Shown here piece after piece: positions 26,173 to 34,833 of a stretch of 54,927 nt of DNA; within the stretch, counting starts at the first letter, position 1; the number at the start of each line of letters is the position of its first letter. The position numbers were made by a program, and so were the translations under genes. Under the pieces are notes generated by a model. That model ran no database searches, had not been told where the DNA came from, and worked only from the letters and a program-made list of their open reading frames with translations. This DNA is from Myxococcaceae bacterium (GTDB lineage: Bacteria > Myxococcota > Myxococcia > Myxococcales > Myxococcaceae): NCBI GenBank assembly GCA_003818285.1, contig RPRB01000013.1, positions 1-54,927 of the forward strand, written 5' to 3'.

Positions 26173-26897
26173 GTGGCCGCGGCGCGCGCCCTCTCCGTCC
26201 GGTTCTCCAGCGCCACCTGCGGGCCCGGGCCGTCCTTGACGATGAGCCCGTCGCTGATCCGGATCGCCCGCGGGCAGCGAGCGGCCAGGGTGGGCTCGTG
26301 GGTAACCAGGCAGATGGTGTGGCCCTGCCGGTGCAGCTGCTCGAACAGGCCGATGATCTCCAGGCCGGTGGCGGAGTCGAGGTTGCCGGTGGGCTCGTCC
26401 GCCAGCAGGAGCGACGGCTCGGTCACCAGCGCCCGGGCGATGGCCACGCGCTGCCGCTGGCCGCCGGAGAGCTCGTTGGGGCGGTGAGTCACCCGGTTGG
26501 AGAGGCCCACCTGATCCAGGGCGTGCCGCGCCCGCTCCCGCCGCTCCTTCGCCCGAAGCCCACGGTAGATGAGCGGGAGCTCCACGTTGCCCAGCGCGGT
26601 GTCGCGGGGCAGCAGCTGGAAGGTCTGGAAGATGAACCCGATCTCGCGGTTCCGGATGTCCGCCAGCTCGTTGTCGGACATGTTGCTCACGTCCTTGCCG
26701 TTGAGCCAGTAGCGTCCGGCAGTGGGGGTGTCGAGGCACCCAATCACGTTCATCAGGGTGCTCTTGCCCGAGCCGGACTGCCCGATGATCGCCACCCACT
26801 CGCCCCGGGAGACCTCGAAGGAGACGCCATTCAGCGCGTGCACCACCTCGGTGCCCACGGTGTAGTAGCGGCGAATGTCCTCGAGCTTGATCAGCAT
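26169..26897 (-). CDS. MacB/LolD-type ABC transporter ATP-binding protein
   Basis: 242 residues that power the adjacent permeases. Walker [10 protein letters not shown] at 39-47, Q-loop in [15 protein letters not shown], signature [15 protein letters not shown], Walker [17 protein letters not shown] and switch His in [10 protein letters not shown] are intact. This is the 3.A.1.122 (macrolide exporter/lipoprotein-release) type of ATPase. The first methionine of the conserved domain, ATG 26897, starts 4 bp after the MacA stop; an upstream in-frame start inside macA would add an unrelated basic leader. Confidence 0.95.
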   Translation of the reverse strand: MLIKLEDIRRYYTVGTEVVHALNGVSFEVSRGEWVAIIGQSGSGKSTLMNVIGCLDTPTAGRYWLNGKDVSNMSDNELADIRNREIGFIFQTFQLLPRDTALGNVELPLIYRGLRAKERRERARHALDQVGLSNRVTHRPNELSGGQRQRVAIARALVTEPSLLLADEPTGNLDSATGLEIIGLFEQLHRQGHTICLVTHEPTLAARCPRAIRISDGLIVKDGPGPQVALENRTERARAAAT

Positions 26898-26901
26898 GTG
26901 A

Positions 26902-28191
26902 CTACCCGCGGACGGCGGTCTTGGTGCCGGCGGGCTCCGCCGCCTTTGGACCACCCTTGGGGGCGTTCTCCTTGAGCGGGTCGCCGTCCTTGAGCTCCTT
27001 GCTGACCGTGCGGAAGGGACCCTCCACCACCCGCTCGCCGTCCTTCAGGCCGTCGAGCACCTCGAGGTCGGTGTCCGAGGCGATGCCGGTGCGCACCCGG
27101 CGCGCCCGGGCCTTGTTGTCGCCGTCGACCACGAAGACGATCTTCGCCAGGGTCTCGCTGCGCTTCTTGGCCGCCAGCGAGGTGCCGACCTCGCCCGGAG
27201 GCTGCGAGTCGGGCAGCGACTTGTCCGGGCGCACCGTGACCGCCTGGATGGGGACGATGATCGCGCCGTCGTGGGTCTCGGCGGTGATCCGGACCTCGGA
27301 GCTCATGCCGGGGAGAACGCCCGGTGGCCGGCTGTCGAGCGCCACCTTCACCGGGAAGGTGGTGACCTCCGACTCGGTCCCGGGATTCTTGATCGTCGCC
27401 TTCTGGGCGATCTCCACCACCTGGCCCTCGAAGGTCTGGCCCTCGAGCGCGTCCACCGCGAGCTCGGCGCGCTGGCCGTTTCGGAGGTGCACCACCTCGT
27501 GCTCGCCGACCTCGATCTTCACCTCCATGCTGTTCAGCCCGGCGACGGTCATCACCGTGTCCTCGGAGAAGTCGGAGCCGCGGACGCGCTCGCCGATCTC
27601 CCGGCTGATCTCGATGACCGTGCCCTCGATGGGCGAGGCCAGCGTGGTGCGGGAGAGGTTGGTGTGGGCGTTCTCCAGGGCGGCGACCTGCCCCTGGTAC
27701 CGCTGCTGCGTCGCCCCGAGGCGGGCGAGCGCGCCGTTGTAGTCCGACTTCGCCTTGTCCACCTCGGCGCCGGAGCTCATCCCGCGCTTCGCCAGACCCT
27801 CGGCCCGGTCCAGCTCGAGCTTGGTCCGGTCCACGTCCACCTGGGTGTTGGCGGTGTCCGCCCTGGCGGCGCTCACCGAGGCCTGCGCCTGCTTCACCGC
27901 GGCGGTGTAGGGCCGGGGGTCGATGCGGCCCAAGACCTGGCCCTTCTTCACCTTGTCCCCGAGCTCCACCGGCCGCTCGACCAGGTCGCCGGACAGGTTG
28001 GAGGAGATCTTCACCGTCGTGCTGGCCTCCACCTTGCCCGCCCCGATGATGACCCGGCTGATGCTCCCCTTGCGCACCTTGGCCACCTGGACCTCCGTGG
28101 CCGGAGGAGGCCGGTTCCTGAGCCCCGCCACGGTGATTCCCACCACAGCGAGCAGCAACAATCCCGCGATCAACCCCTTCCACCATGTCAT
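26902..28191 (-). CDS. macA: MacA/HlyD-type periplasmic adaptor of the tripartite exporter
   Basis: 429 residues. One N-terminal membrane anchor (residues ~4-22, [20 protein letters not shown]), biotinyl-lipoyl-like halves ([40 protein letters not shown]), a coiled-coil hairpin between them ([19 protein letters not shown] to [15 protein letters not shown]), a beta-barrel domain and a membrane-proximal domain. It links the inner-membrane ABC complex with the outer-membrane TolC channel. Its ATG overlaps the TolC gene's stop (ATGA at 28188-28191). Gene name by family only; substrate unknown. Confidence 0.93.
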   Translation of the reverse strand: MTWWKGLIAGLLLLAVVGITVAGLRNRPPPATEVQVAKVRKGSISRVIIGAGKVEASTTVKISSNLSGDLVERPVELGDKVKKGQVLGRIDPRPYTAAVKQAQASVSAARADTANTQVDVDRTKLELDRAEGLAKRGMSSGAEVDKAKSDYNGALARLGATQQRYQGQVAALENAHTNLSRTTLASPIEGTVIEISREIGERVRGSDFSEDTVMTVAGLNSMEVKIEVGEHEVVHLRNGQRAELAVDALEGQTFEGQVVEIAQKATIKNPGTESEVTTFPVKVALDSRPPGVLPGMSSEVRITAETHDGAIIVPIQAVTVRPDKSLPDSQPPGEVGTSLAAKKRSETLAKIVFVVDGDNKARARRVRTGIASDTDLEVLDGLKDGERVVEGPFRTVSKELKDGDPLKENAPKGGPKAAEPAGTKTAVRG

Positions 28192-29531
28192 GGCGTCGCT
28201 CCGTTGCCGAGGGTGCCCATCGCCTTCTCCAGGCCGGCGCGCGCCACCTCGGCGTCCGACCGGGTCTGGATGAGCGTCTGAAATGCCTGCGCCAGCTTCA
28301 GCTGCGCGTCACGGACCTCGAGGGTGGACGAGGCCCCGGCCCTGAAGCGCTCCTGCGCGTACTCGAGGTTCTGCGTGGCAGTGACCCGGTTCTGCTGGGC
28401 GACCTCGAGCGCCCGCAGCTGCGCCCCGAGGGAGTCCAGGGCCACCTTCACCTGGCCCTCCACGTCACGCTCGTTCTGGGCGAGGTTGAGGTTCGCCTGG
28501 GCGAGCTGGGCGCGGGCCTGCTTGGTCTGCGCGTCGGTCTGGAAGCCGCTGAAGATGTCCCAGTTGAGGTTGATGGTCCCGCTGACCGCGCTCTGCCTTC
28601 CGAAATCCGTGAAGACGGTGTCGGCCTCCGGTCCGGACCGGAGCCACTGGAGCTGGAAGTTGATCCTCGGCGACCACCCGGAGGCCTGGACGGTCTCGAA
28701 CGCCTTGGCCGCCTTCACCTGCGCGCCCCACTGGACCAGGACCGGGCGATTGGTCCGGGCGAGGTCCAGGCCCTGCTCGAGCGTGACCGGAGGCGGGCGA
28801 GGTGTGTCGGGCAGCGCCGGGTCCACCGCGTCGAGCTCCTGCCCCTCGGAGCGGCCGAGCCACGAGGCGAGGTCGATCTGTGCCTGCGAGACGACCGCCC
28901 GCTGCTTCTCCACGTTGATCCGATCGGTTCCCAGGTTCACCATGGCGGACAGCGCGTCTCCCTTCGTGCCGCGGCCGGCCTCGAACAGGGCCTGCGCCCG
29001 GTCCGCGAACTCCTTGCTCCGGTCCGCGGTGGCCTGCAGGACCAGCAGCTGCCTCTGTGCCGTCCACAGGGCGTAGAAGCGGCGAATCGCCTCGTACTCC
29101 GAGGCGAGCATCTGCTCGGCGGCCGTGCCGCGAGCGGCTGCTTCGAGGTGGCCGGACTGCGCGAGGGTCTGGAACTTGGCCAGGTCGAAGAGGACCTGGG
29201 TGAGGGTGGCGCCGAGCTGGAACCGGTTGGCTGCGTAGTGCGGGAAGTCGGTGACCGCCTGGCGGTAGGTGATGTCGGTGGGGTTGTTCGGGTCGACCCC
29301 GGCGATGACCGTGCCGATGTCGCGGTACTCCTGCTGGATGGTCCGGCCGGCCGAGGCCTGGAGCTGGATCTGAGGCATGAGCGCGCCGGTGCTGAACCGC
29401 TTCTGCTCGCTTGCGCGCACCCGGTCCAGCTCGGTGAGGAGCGCCTGGAGGTTGTTGCGGGACTCCTCGCGGACCTGCTCCAGGCTGATCGGGGTGGCGG
29501 CGAGAACGGCGGAGAGGACGAGCGCGTTCAC
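28188..29531 (-). CDS. tolC: TolC-family outer membrane efflux protein
   Basis: 447 residues, the usual length for the family. A signal peptide (VNALVLSAVLAATPI) is followed by two repeated outer-membrane efflux domains with long amphipathic helices (LRALEVAQQNRVTATQNLEY; SSTLEVRDAQLKLAQAFQTL). It forms the trimeric exit duct for the MacA/ABC complex encoded by the next four genes. GTG 29531 is preceded by GGGAGGTGG, a strong ribosome binding site, and overlaps the upstream gene's stop (GTGA). Confidence 0.93.
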   Translation of the reverse strand: MNALVLSAVLAATPISLEQVREESRNNLQALLTELDRVRASEQKRFSTGALMPQIQLQASAGRTIQQEYRDIGTVIAGVDPNNPTDITYRQAVTDFPHYAANRFQLGATLTQVLFDLAKFQTLAQSGHLEAAARGTAAEQMLASEYEAIRRFYALWTAQRQLLVLQATADRSKEFADRAQALFEAGRGTKGDALSAMVNLGTDRINVEKQRAVVSQAQIDLASWLGRSEGQELDAVDPALPDTPRPPPVTLEQGLDLARTNRPVLVQWGAQVKAAKAFETVQASGWSPRINFQLQWLRSGPEADTVFTDFGRQSAVSGTINLNWDIFSGFQTDAQTKQARAQLAQANLNLAQNERDVEGQVKVALDSLGAQLRALEVAQQNRVTATQNLEYAQERFRAGASSTLEVRDAQLKLAQAFQTLIQTRSDAEVARAGLEKAMGTLGNGATP

Positions 29532-30271
29532 GCGCCACCTCCCGGGCCGCCCGGACCCGGCCCGTGCCCGGCGCCTCCCCCGGCCAGCCCCGGAACCCCG
29601 ACGCCGAACACGCCGACGTAGGCGAGGAAGAGCACCAGCCCGACCAGGAGCCCGGAGCGCCGGCGCATGCCGGTGGCCGCGGCGAAGCCGAGCCCGATGA
29701 GCAGCGCCGCCCAGAGATGGAAGAAGTCCAGCGCGCCGAGGAGGCCGGCCAGCTTGGGACCGCCGGCGTGGATCCACGCCCCCACGGACGACGGAAGCAG
29801 ATTTCGCGCCCGCTCCTCGGTGACGCCGAGCTGCCAGAGGGCCACGGCTCCCCAGAGCACCCGCTGAAGCGCGATGGGGAGCAAGCCGACGGCGGACGCG
29901 CTGAACAGTGCAGGGAACGGAGCCTTCCTTCCGAGGAGCCAGGCCACCACCGCCAACGCCACCGCGATTCCGAGCACCACCAGCGGGGTCACGAAGATGC
30001 CGCTGCTGATGGCGGTGACGAGCTTCAGCCGGCCGGCAGTGGTGATCTGCTCCACCAGCTCGGCCTCGGGCATGCCCTTGAGCTGCCCCGTCATCTCCAG
30101 CTTCTTGAGGATCCCCGGGGCCGGGTCCCAGCGCAGGGCGAACGCTGCGCCGGCAAAGGACGTGGCGGCCATCAGGGCCAGCAACGGCCAGAGGATGCGC
30201 CTCTCCTGGACGGCGGTGGCCACACCTGCACCGGGGTCGGTCAGCGTACGAGGAATGGTGAGCGCGGTCAT
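29528..30271 (-). CDS. Yip1-like multi-pass membrane protein, first gene of the exporter operon
   Basis: 247 residues with about five membrane helices: ILWPLLALMAATSFAGAAFA, VTPLVVLGIAVALAVVAWLL, ALFSASAVGLLPIALQRVLW, FHLWAALLIGLGFAAATG and LLVGLVLFLAYVGVFGVGV. Between the first two is a soluble stretch, MPEAELVEQITTAGRLKLV. The pattern fits the YIP1 family, of unknown role in bacteria. It ends in a Gly/Pro tail. It begins the eight-gene run ending at 21185; the 178-bp gap separating it from the divergent clp gene must hold its promoter, which I could not identify. Confidence 0.8.
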   Translation of the reverse strand: MTALTIPRTLTDPGAGVATAVQERRILWPLLALMAATSFAGAAFALRWDPAPGILKKLEMTGQLKGMPEAELVEQITTAGRLKLVTAISSGIFVTPLVVLGIAVALAVVAWLLGRKAPFPALFSASAVGLLPIALQRVLWGAVALWQLGVTEERARNLLPSSVGAWIHAGGPKLAGLLGALDFFHLWAALLIGLGFAAATGMRRRSGLLVGLVLFLAYVGVFGVGVPGLAGGGAGHGPGPGGPGGGA

Positions 30272-30449
30272 CGGGAAGTGCCCTGCTCTACGGCGGCTTG
30301 CCGCGTTGATTGCTCCCGGATACCGACAGTGGCGTACCCCCCTCGGGGCCGGGCGCTTCCGGGCTGTAGCAGTTTATTTGCCGGCTCTCACACCCGGGGG
30401 TAGGTGTTCAAGGATCCACCGCATTCCGCTCGGGCGGTCCGGGGAGGGC

Positions 30450-32852
30450 ATGGTCGACAGCAGCGACTTGGCGCTGGTGCTCTCGGAGGCGGACGACATC
30501 GCCCAGAGCGTCTCTCAGAAGCCCACGACGGCGCACGCGGTTCTGGCGCTCTTCACGGTCGACAACGCCGGGCAGCGACTCCTCAAGGAGCGGGGGGTGG
30601 ACGAGGACCGGCTGCTGGCCCTGGTGAAGTCCGCGCCCACCGAGCCGGACGGAACCCTGCGCGAGCTCCGGGAACGCGCCCGGGAGATCGCCCGGGCTTG
30701 TGGCTCCCGGGAGGCGGACTGCCTGCACCTCCTCATCGCTGTCACCCGGCTGCGATGCGCCGGTCACGAGCTGCTGGCCGGCACCGGGCTGGACCTCACC
30801 GCGGTGCGCAACACCGCCCTTTCCTACTTCCTGAGCGGCCGGATGCCGCGCAAGTTCGGGCCGCGCGACGCCCGCTCGCCGGCCCGCCCGGCTCCGTCCC
30901 CTCCGCGGGTGTCGACCACCGTGGCCCTGCTTCCCGAGGCCTCACCGCGGGCGCTGGTGGACTCGGACGGCGAGGCGCTGGCCGCCTTTCCCCTTCCGGC
31001 ACCGGCGCCCGACCCGGCGTCCTCGCCGGTGCTCCGGGTCATCACGCCCACGGAGGGGCTGCCCTGGGAGCTGGACCCGGCCACCTTTCCGCTCCTCGCC
31101 CAGCTGGGTCGGAACCTCACCGCGCTGGCCCGGGAAGGAGACCTGGACCCGGTGGTCGGCCGGGCGCGGGAGATGGAGGAGGTCCTCGACGTCCTCGGCA
31201 AGCGCCGGACCAACAACCCCTGTCTGGTGGGCGAGCCGGGCGTGGGGAAGACGGCGGTGGTGGAGGGCGTGGCCCAGCGGCTGCTCTCCGCCCCGGGCGA
31301 GCTGGGCAAGAAGGTGGTCGTCGAGCTGTCGACCGCGGACCTCCTCGCCGGCACCTCGCTCCGGGGCTCGCTGTCCGAGCGGCTCAACGGCCTGAAGGAG
31401 GAGATGCGCCGGGCCGCCGGGCGGGTGGTGGTCTTCCTCGACGAGATCCACACCCTGGTCGGCGCCGGGTCCACCGGCGAGGGGGCCCAGGACGCGGCGA
31501 ACGAGCTCAAGGGGGCGCTGGCCCGGGGGGAGTTCCCCTGCATCGGGGCCACCACCCACGACGAGTTTCGCCGGTTCATCCAGGCCGACGCGGCGCTGGA
31601 GCGGCGCTTCACCGCGGTGGTGGTCCGCGAGCCGACCGTGGCGGAGACGGTGGAGATCCTCTCCGGCCTGCTGGCCCGCTACGAGGAGCACCACCGGGTC
31701 CGCTACGCGAGGGCCGCGGTCGAGGCCGCAGCGTCGCTGGCCGCGCGCTACGTGACCGACCGGCACAACCCGGACAAGGCGGTCTCGCTGCTCGACCTCG
31801 CGGGCTCGCGGGTGGCGAGGGCCGGCCGGGACCGGGTGGAGGTGCGCGACGTTGCCGAGGTGGTGGCCCGCATCGCCGGGCTCCCGGTGGAGCGCCTGCT
31901 GACCGGGGACGCGGCCCGGCTGCTCCGGCTCGAGGAGGAGCTGGGCGCGCGGGTGGTGGGCCACGCCGCGGCGGTGGAGCGGGTGGCGCGGGTGCTCCGG
32001 CGCAACTACGCGGGGTTCGCCAGTCGCCGGCCGCTGGGGAGCTTCCTCTTCCTGGGCCCCACCGGGGTAGGAAAGACCGAGCTGGCCCGGGCGCTGGCGG
32101 ACGTGCTCTTCGGCACCCGCGACGCCCTCATCCGGCTGGACATGAGCGAGCTCTCGGAGTCGCACGCGACGTCCCGGCTCATCGGCGCGCCGGCGGGCTA
32201 CGTGGGCTACCAGGACGGCGGGCAGCTGACGGAGGCGGTCCGGCGGCGTCCGAGCGCGGTGGTGCTGCTGGACGAGGTGGAGAAGGCGCACCGGGACGTG
32301 CTGATGCTCCTGCTCCAGCTCCTCGAGGAGGGGCGACTGACCGACGGGAAGGGCCGGCAGGTCGACTTCTCCAGCACCGTGGTGGTGCTCACCTCGAACC
32401 TGGGGGCCGAGGCCTTCGGGAGGACGCGGGCCCGGGTGGGCTTCGGGGCCGACGACGCCGACGAGGGCGGAGCATCGGCGGCCCTCGGCGAGGCGCGGCG
32501 GGCGCTGCCGCCCGAGCTGTGGAACCGCATCGACGAGCGGCTGGTGTTCGGCGCGCTCGGCCGGGACGACCTGCGCCGCATCGCGCGCATGCTGCTGGAG
32601 GAGAGCAGCCGGCGGCTGGCGGAGGAGCGGGGCATCGCCTTCGCCGCCGGGGACGACGTGGTCGAGACGCTGCTCGACTCGGAGGACATGGACCCGCTCC
32701 TCGGGGCGCGGCCGGTGCGGCAGATCGTCCAGCGCTCGATCGAGGCGCCGCTGGCGGAGCACATCCTCGCCGGGAAGGTGGCGGCCGGGAGCCGGGTGCG
32801 GGTCCGGGTGGTGAACGGGCGCATCCGCTTCGGCGGCGACACCGGGGGCTAA
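30450..32852 (+). CDS. ClpA/ClpC-type AAA+ protease unfoldase subunit
   Basis: 800 residues. Double Clp N-domain (1-~128), a Pro/Ala linker (~140-200), AAA1 with Walker A GEPGVGKTAV at 261-270 and FLDEIHTLVGAG, then AAA2 with GPTGVGKTELARALA and VVLLDEVEKAHRDVL. The two AAA modules are joined directly with no ClpB middle domain. A ClpP-docking-like tripeptide loop is seen in RARVGFGADD of AAA2, so a protease partner is likely, but no clpP is nearby. ATG 30450 follows GGGGAGGG very closely. The stop codon TAA shares its last base with the left inverted repeat of the downstream element. Confidence 0.92.
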   Translation: MVDSSDLALVLSEADDIAQSVSQKPTTAHAVLALFTVDNAGQRLLKERGVDEDRLLALVKSAPTEPDGTLRELRERAREIARACGSREADCLHLLIAVTRLRCAGHELLAGTGLDLTAVRNTALSYFLSGRMPRKFGPRDARSPARPAPSPPRVSTTVALLPEASPRALVDSDGEALAAFPLPAPAPDPASSPVLRVITPTEGLPWELDPATFPLLAQLGRNLTALAREGDLDPVVGRAREMEEVLDVLGKRRTNNPCLVGEPGVGKTAVVEGVAQRLLSAPGELGKKVVVELSTADLLAGTSLRGSLSERLNGLKEEMRRAAGRVVVFLDEIHTLVGAGSTGEGAQDAANELKGALARGEFPCIGATTHDEFRRFIQADAALERRFTAVVVREPTVAETVEILSGLLARYEEHHRVRYARAAVEAAASLAARYVTDRHNPDKAVSLLDLAGSRVARAGRDRVEVRDVAEVVARIAGLPVERLLTGDAARLLRLEEELGARVVGHAAAVERVARVLRRNYAGFASRRPLGSFLFLGPTGVGKTELARALADVLFGTRDALIRLDMSELSESHATSRLIGAPAGYVGYQDGGQLTEAVRRRPSAVVLLDEVEKAHRDVLMLLLQLLEEGRLTDGKGRQVDFSSTVVVLTSNLGAEAFGRTRARVGFGADDADEGGASAALGEARRALPPELWNRIDERLVFGALGRDDLRRIARMLLEESSRRLAEERGIAFAAGDDVVETLLDSEDMDPLLGARPVRQIVQRSIEAPLAEHILAGKVAAGSRVRVRVVNGRIRFGGDTGG

Positions 32853-33093
32853 GTGCTCCGGCCGGGGTGTGCTGAGCGCTGCGGCGGCCGATCCTCTCGC
32901 TTCGACGCGCAGCCTCGTCGCTACGCTGCTCGACGCCCCCCGCCCCAGGGGGAGGCTCGCGGAGCCGCGCACCGGCGCGGCACGTCCGGGCTCACGACCG
33001 CGAGGCACGCCTCCGCTGCTCGCTCCTCGGGTGCGCCCTCTCGCTTCGGTCTCGGCCACCTCGCTGTGCTCACCACACCCCGGTCGGAGCACT
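32852..33093. repeat. 242-bp intergenic element with 26-bp terminal inverted repeats (MITE-like)
   Basis: The left end 32852-32877 begins AGTGCTCCGGCCGGGG and the right end 33068-33093 read in reverse begins AGTGCTCCGACCGGGG; the 26-bp arms agree at 24 positions, and weaker similarity continues to about 40 bp. Inside are three hairpins: CCCCC/GGGGG (32936-32952), GGCTC-GCG-GAGCC (32954-32966) and GCCGCGC-ACCG-GCGCGGC (32964-32981). It encodes no plausible protein and fills the whole gap between the clp gene and the DUF2520 gene. It may be a non-autonomous mobile element or a structured RNA region. No target duplication longer than about 3 bp (CTA) can be seen. Confidence 0.65.
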
Positions 33094-33097
33094 AGCC

Positions 33098-33982
33098 GTG
33101 GCGGCGACGGGGCCCCGGCGACCGCGCGTGGTGGTGGTCGGCGTGGGCCGGCTGGGCAGCGCCATCTCCGTCCAGCTGCGGAAGGCCGGCTGGCCGGTGA
33201 CGGTGCGCACCCAGTCACCCGCGGGGCGGCGGCAGGCGAAGCGGCTCGGGTTGGCGGAGGCGGACGCGGCGGCGATGTCCCGGGCCGAGCTGTGCCTGTT
33301 GACCGTCCCGGACGCGGCGGTCGAGCCCGTGGCGCGCGCCGTGGCCCCGCTGCTCGGGCGGACGACCGGGCTGGTCCACTGCGCGGGCGCGCTCACGCTG
33401 GAGGCCCTGCAGCCGGCAGCGGCGGGCCGGCCTACCGGCTCATTCCATCCGTTGGTCTCGGTGACCGGGCCGGAGACGCCGCTGGCGGGACATGCGGTGG
33501 CCATCGCCACGCGGTCGCGGGTGCTCGCGCCGCTGCTCGGGCGGCTCGCCGAGGCGCTCGGGCTGCGTCCGCTGCGGGTGCCGGAGGAAGGTCGGGCGGC
33601 CTACCACGCCGGCGCGGCGATGGTCGCGAGCGGGCTGGTCTCGCTGCTCGATGCGGCGATCGCCGCGTGGCGGGCCGCGGGAGTGTCGGAGCGCGAGGCG
33701 ACGGCCGCGCTCGCGGCGCTGATGCGGTCGGCGCTGGCGGGGGCCGAGCTGCGAGGCACCGTGGCAGCATTCACCGGGCCGGTGGTTCGCGGCGACGCGG
33801 ACGTGGTCCAGGCGCACGTCCGCGGCCTGCCGCCGGACGTGCTGCCCATCTACCTGGCGCTCCAGCAGCGGGTGCTCGCCCACGCCGCGGCCCGGCTCCC
33901 CCGCCCCACCGTGGCCCGGGTCGCCGCGGTCCTCGGACCGGAGCCTGCGCGGCGCAAGGGCACGCGCCCCCCGCGCCGGTGA
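33098..33982 (+). CDS. Rossmann-fold oxidoreductase with DUF2520 domain
   Basis: 294 residues. Residues ~9-110 are an NAD(P)/F420-type Rossmann fold (VVVVGVGRLGSAISVQLRKA; LCLLTVPDAAVEPVARAVA; LVHCAGALTLEAL). Residues ~115-285 are the DUF2520 helical domain (GSFHPLVSVTG; AAYHAGAAMVASGLVSLLDA), related to ketopantoate-reductase/6PGDH-like dehydrogenases. The substrate is unknown. GTG 33098 starts 4 bp after the inverted-repeat element, which must therefore carry its leader or promoter unless it is read through from the clp gene. Confidence 0.9.
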   Translation: MAATGPRRPRVVVVGVGRLGSAISVQLRKAGWPVTVRTQSPAGRRQAKRLGLAEADAAAMSRAELCLLTVPDAAVEPVARAVAPLLGRTTGLVHCAGALTLEALQPAAAGRPTGSFHPLVSVTGPETPLAGHAVAIATRSRVLAPLLGRLAEALGLRPLRVPEEGRAAYHAGAAMVASGLVSLLDAAIAAWRAAGVSEREATAALAALMRSALAGAELRGTVAAFTGPVVRGDADVVQAHVRGLPPDVLPIYLALQQRVLAHAAARLPRPTVARVAAVLGPEPARRKGTRPPRR

Positions 33983-34001
33983 CGGGTGCCGGATCGGCGC
34001 C

Positions 34002-34724
34002 TCAGGTGGCGGACGGCGGAACGAGCTCCCAGTAGAAGCGCTTGTTGTTCTTGCCGCGGTTGTCGAATTTTACGATCCGGGCCTGACCGATCTCCTCGGT
34101 CGAGTGGACGTGGGTTCCGCCGCAGGCCTGCGCATCGAACCCCTCGAGCTCCACGATGCGAACGCCTCCGTTCACCACCGGAGGTCTCACCTTCAGGGTG
34201 CGAACGAGCTCCGGTCGGTCCTCGAGCATGGCCTCCGGAGCGACCGAAGCACGGACCCGGAGCGCTCGTCCGATGACCTCGTTCACCGCCGCCTCGAACG
34301 CCGGGATGTCGTCCCGGGTGAACGTGCTCACGCTGAGGTCCACGCGGGACCTCTCCACTCCGATCTCGGCGCCGCTGACCAGTCCGCCGTGGCGCTGGTG
34401 CGCGAGAGCGTTCACGACGTGGAGCAGGCAGTGGTGGCGCATCAGCGCGTGCCGTCGAGGCCAGTCCAGGACCCCGTGGACCTTTGCTCCGGGATCCAGA
34501 CGGACGCCTACCTGGTGCCAGAGCATCTCCCCGTCCTCGCGCATCCCGGTCACCGGGTGGGAGCTGCCGGCGCAGGAGATCCAGCCGTGGTCGGCCGGCT
34601 GTCCTCCGCCTCCCGGGTGAAACACGGTCCGCGAGAGCAGGGACCAACCCTCGGCACTGTCGGTCACCAGCGCCTCGAACTCCCGCTGGTAGGGGTCTTC
34701 GAGGAAGAGCCGTTCGGTGCTCAT
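34002..34724 (-). CDS. alaX: Alanyl-tRNA editing protein AlaX
   Basis: Free-standing editing domain that hydrolyses mischarged Ser/Gly-tRNA(Ala). 240 residues correspond to the longer AlaX type: an N-terminal barrel with TVFHPGGGGQPADHG (AlaRS-like), then the zinc site His98-X3-His102 (HCLLH) and Cys201-X3-His205 (CGGTH). All four ligands are present, so it should be active. Divergent from the AlkB-like gene; convergent with the DUF2520 gene with only 19 bp between stops. Confidence 0.94.
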   Translation of the reverse strand: MSTERLFLEDPYQREFEALVTDSAEGWSLLSRTVFHPGGGGQPADHGWISCAGSSHPVTGMREDGEMLWHQVGVRLDPGAKVHGVLDWPRRHALMRHHCLLHVVNALAHQRHGGLVSGAEIGVERSRVDLSVSTFTRDDIPAFEAAVNEVIGRALRVRASVAPEAMLEDRPELVRTLKVRPPVVNGGVRIVELEGFDAQACGGTHVHSTEEIGQARIVKFDNRGKNNKRFYWELVPPSAT

Positions 34725-34803
34725 TGGGGTGGGCTCGCGTGCGACGGGTGCCTGCTCATAACGGCGGCGACCGAGCGAGGCCCTCGATCAGCAACCAAGC
34801 AGC

Positions 34804-34809
34804 TATTCT
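34804..34809 (+). promoter_or_regulatory. -10-like hexamer of the alkB-like gene
   Basis: TATTCT (4 of 6 to TATAAT) lies 24 nt upstream of the AlkB start codon and overlaps the first two bases of the LexA-like box. No clear -35 hexamer is found at 16-18 nt. Confidence 0.35.
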
Positions 34810-34821
34810 GAACGCCCGTTC
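34808..34821 (+). promoter_or_regulatory. Candidate LexA (SOS) box upstream of the alkB-like gene
   Basis: CTGAACGCCCGTTC contains the dyad GAACG-CC-CGTTC, that is GAAC-N4-GTTC. As I recall it, the Myxococcus xanthus LexA box is CTRHAMRYBYGTTCAGS; this site fits its first 14 positions and 15 of all 17. It sits directly after a -10-like TATTCT and 12 nt before the ATG, where a repressor would block transcription. The gene behind it is a DNA repair dioxygenase, which fits an SOS member. Confidence 0.6.
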
Positions 34822-34833
34822 TCCCCTCCGACA

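Noticed and set aside
30272-30449. Search for a small precursor peptide gene beside the exporter/DUF692 operon
   Set aside because: No frame with a credible ribosome binding site and Cys-containing core was seen here or in 21099-21184.
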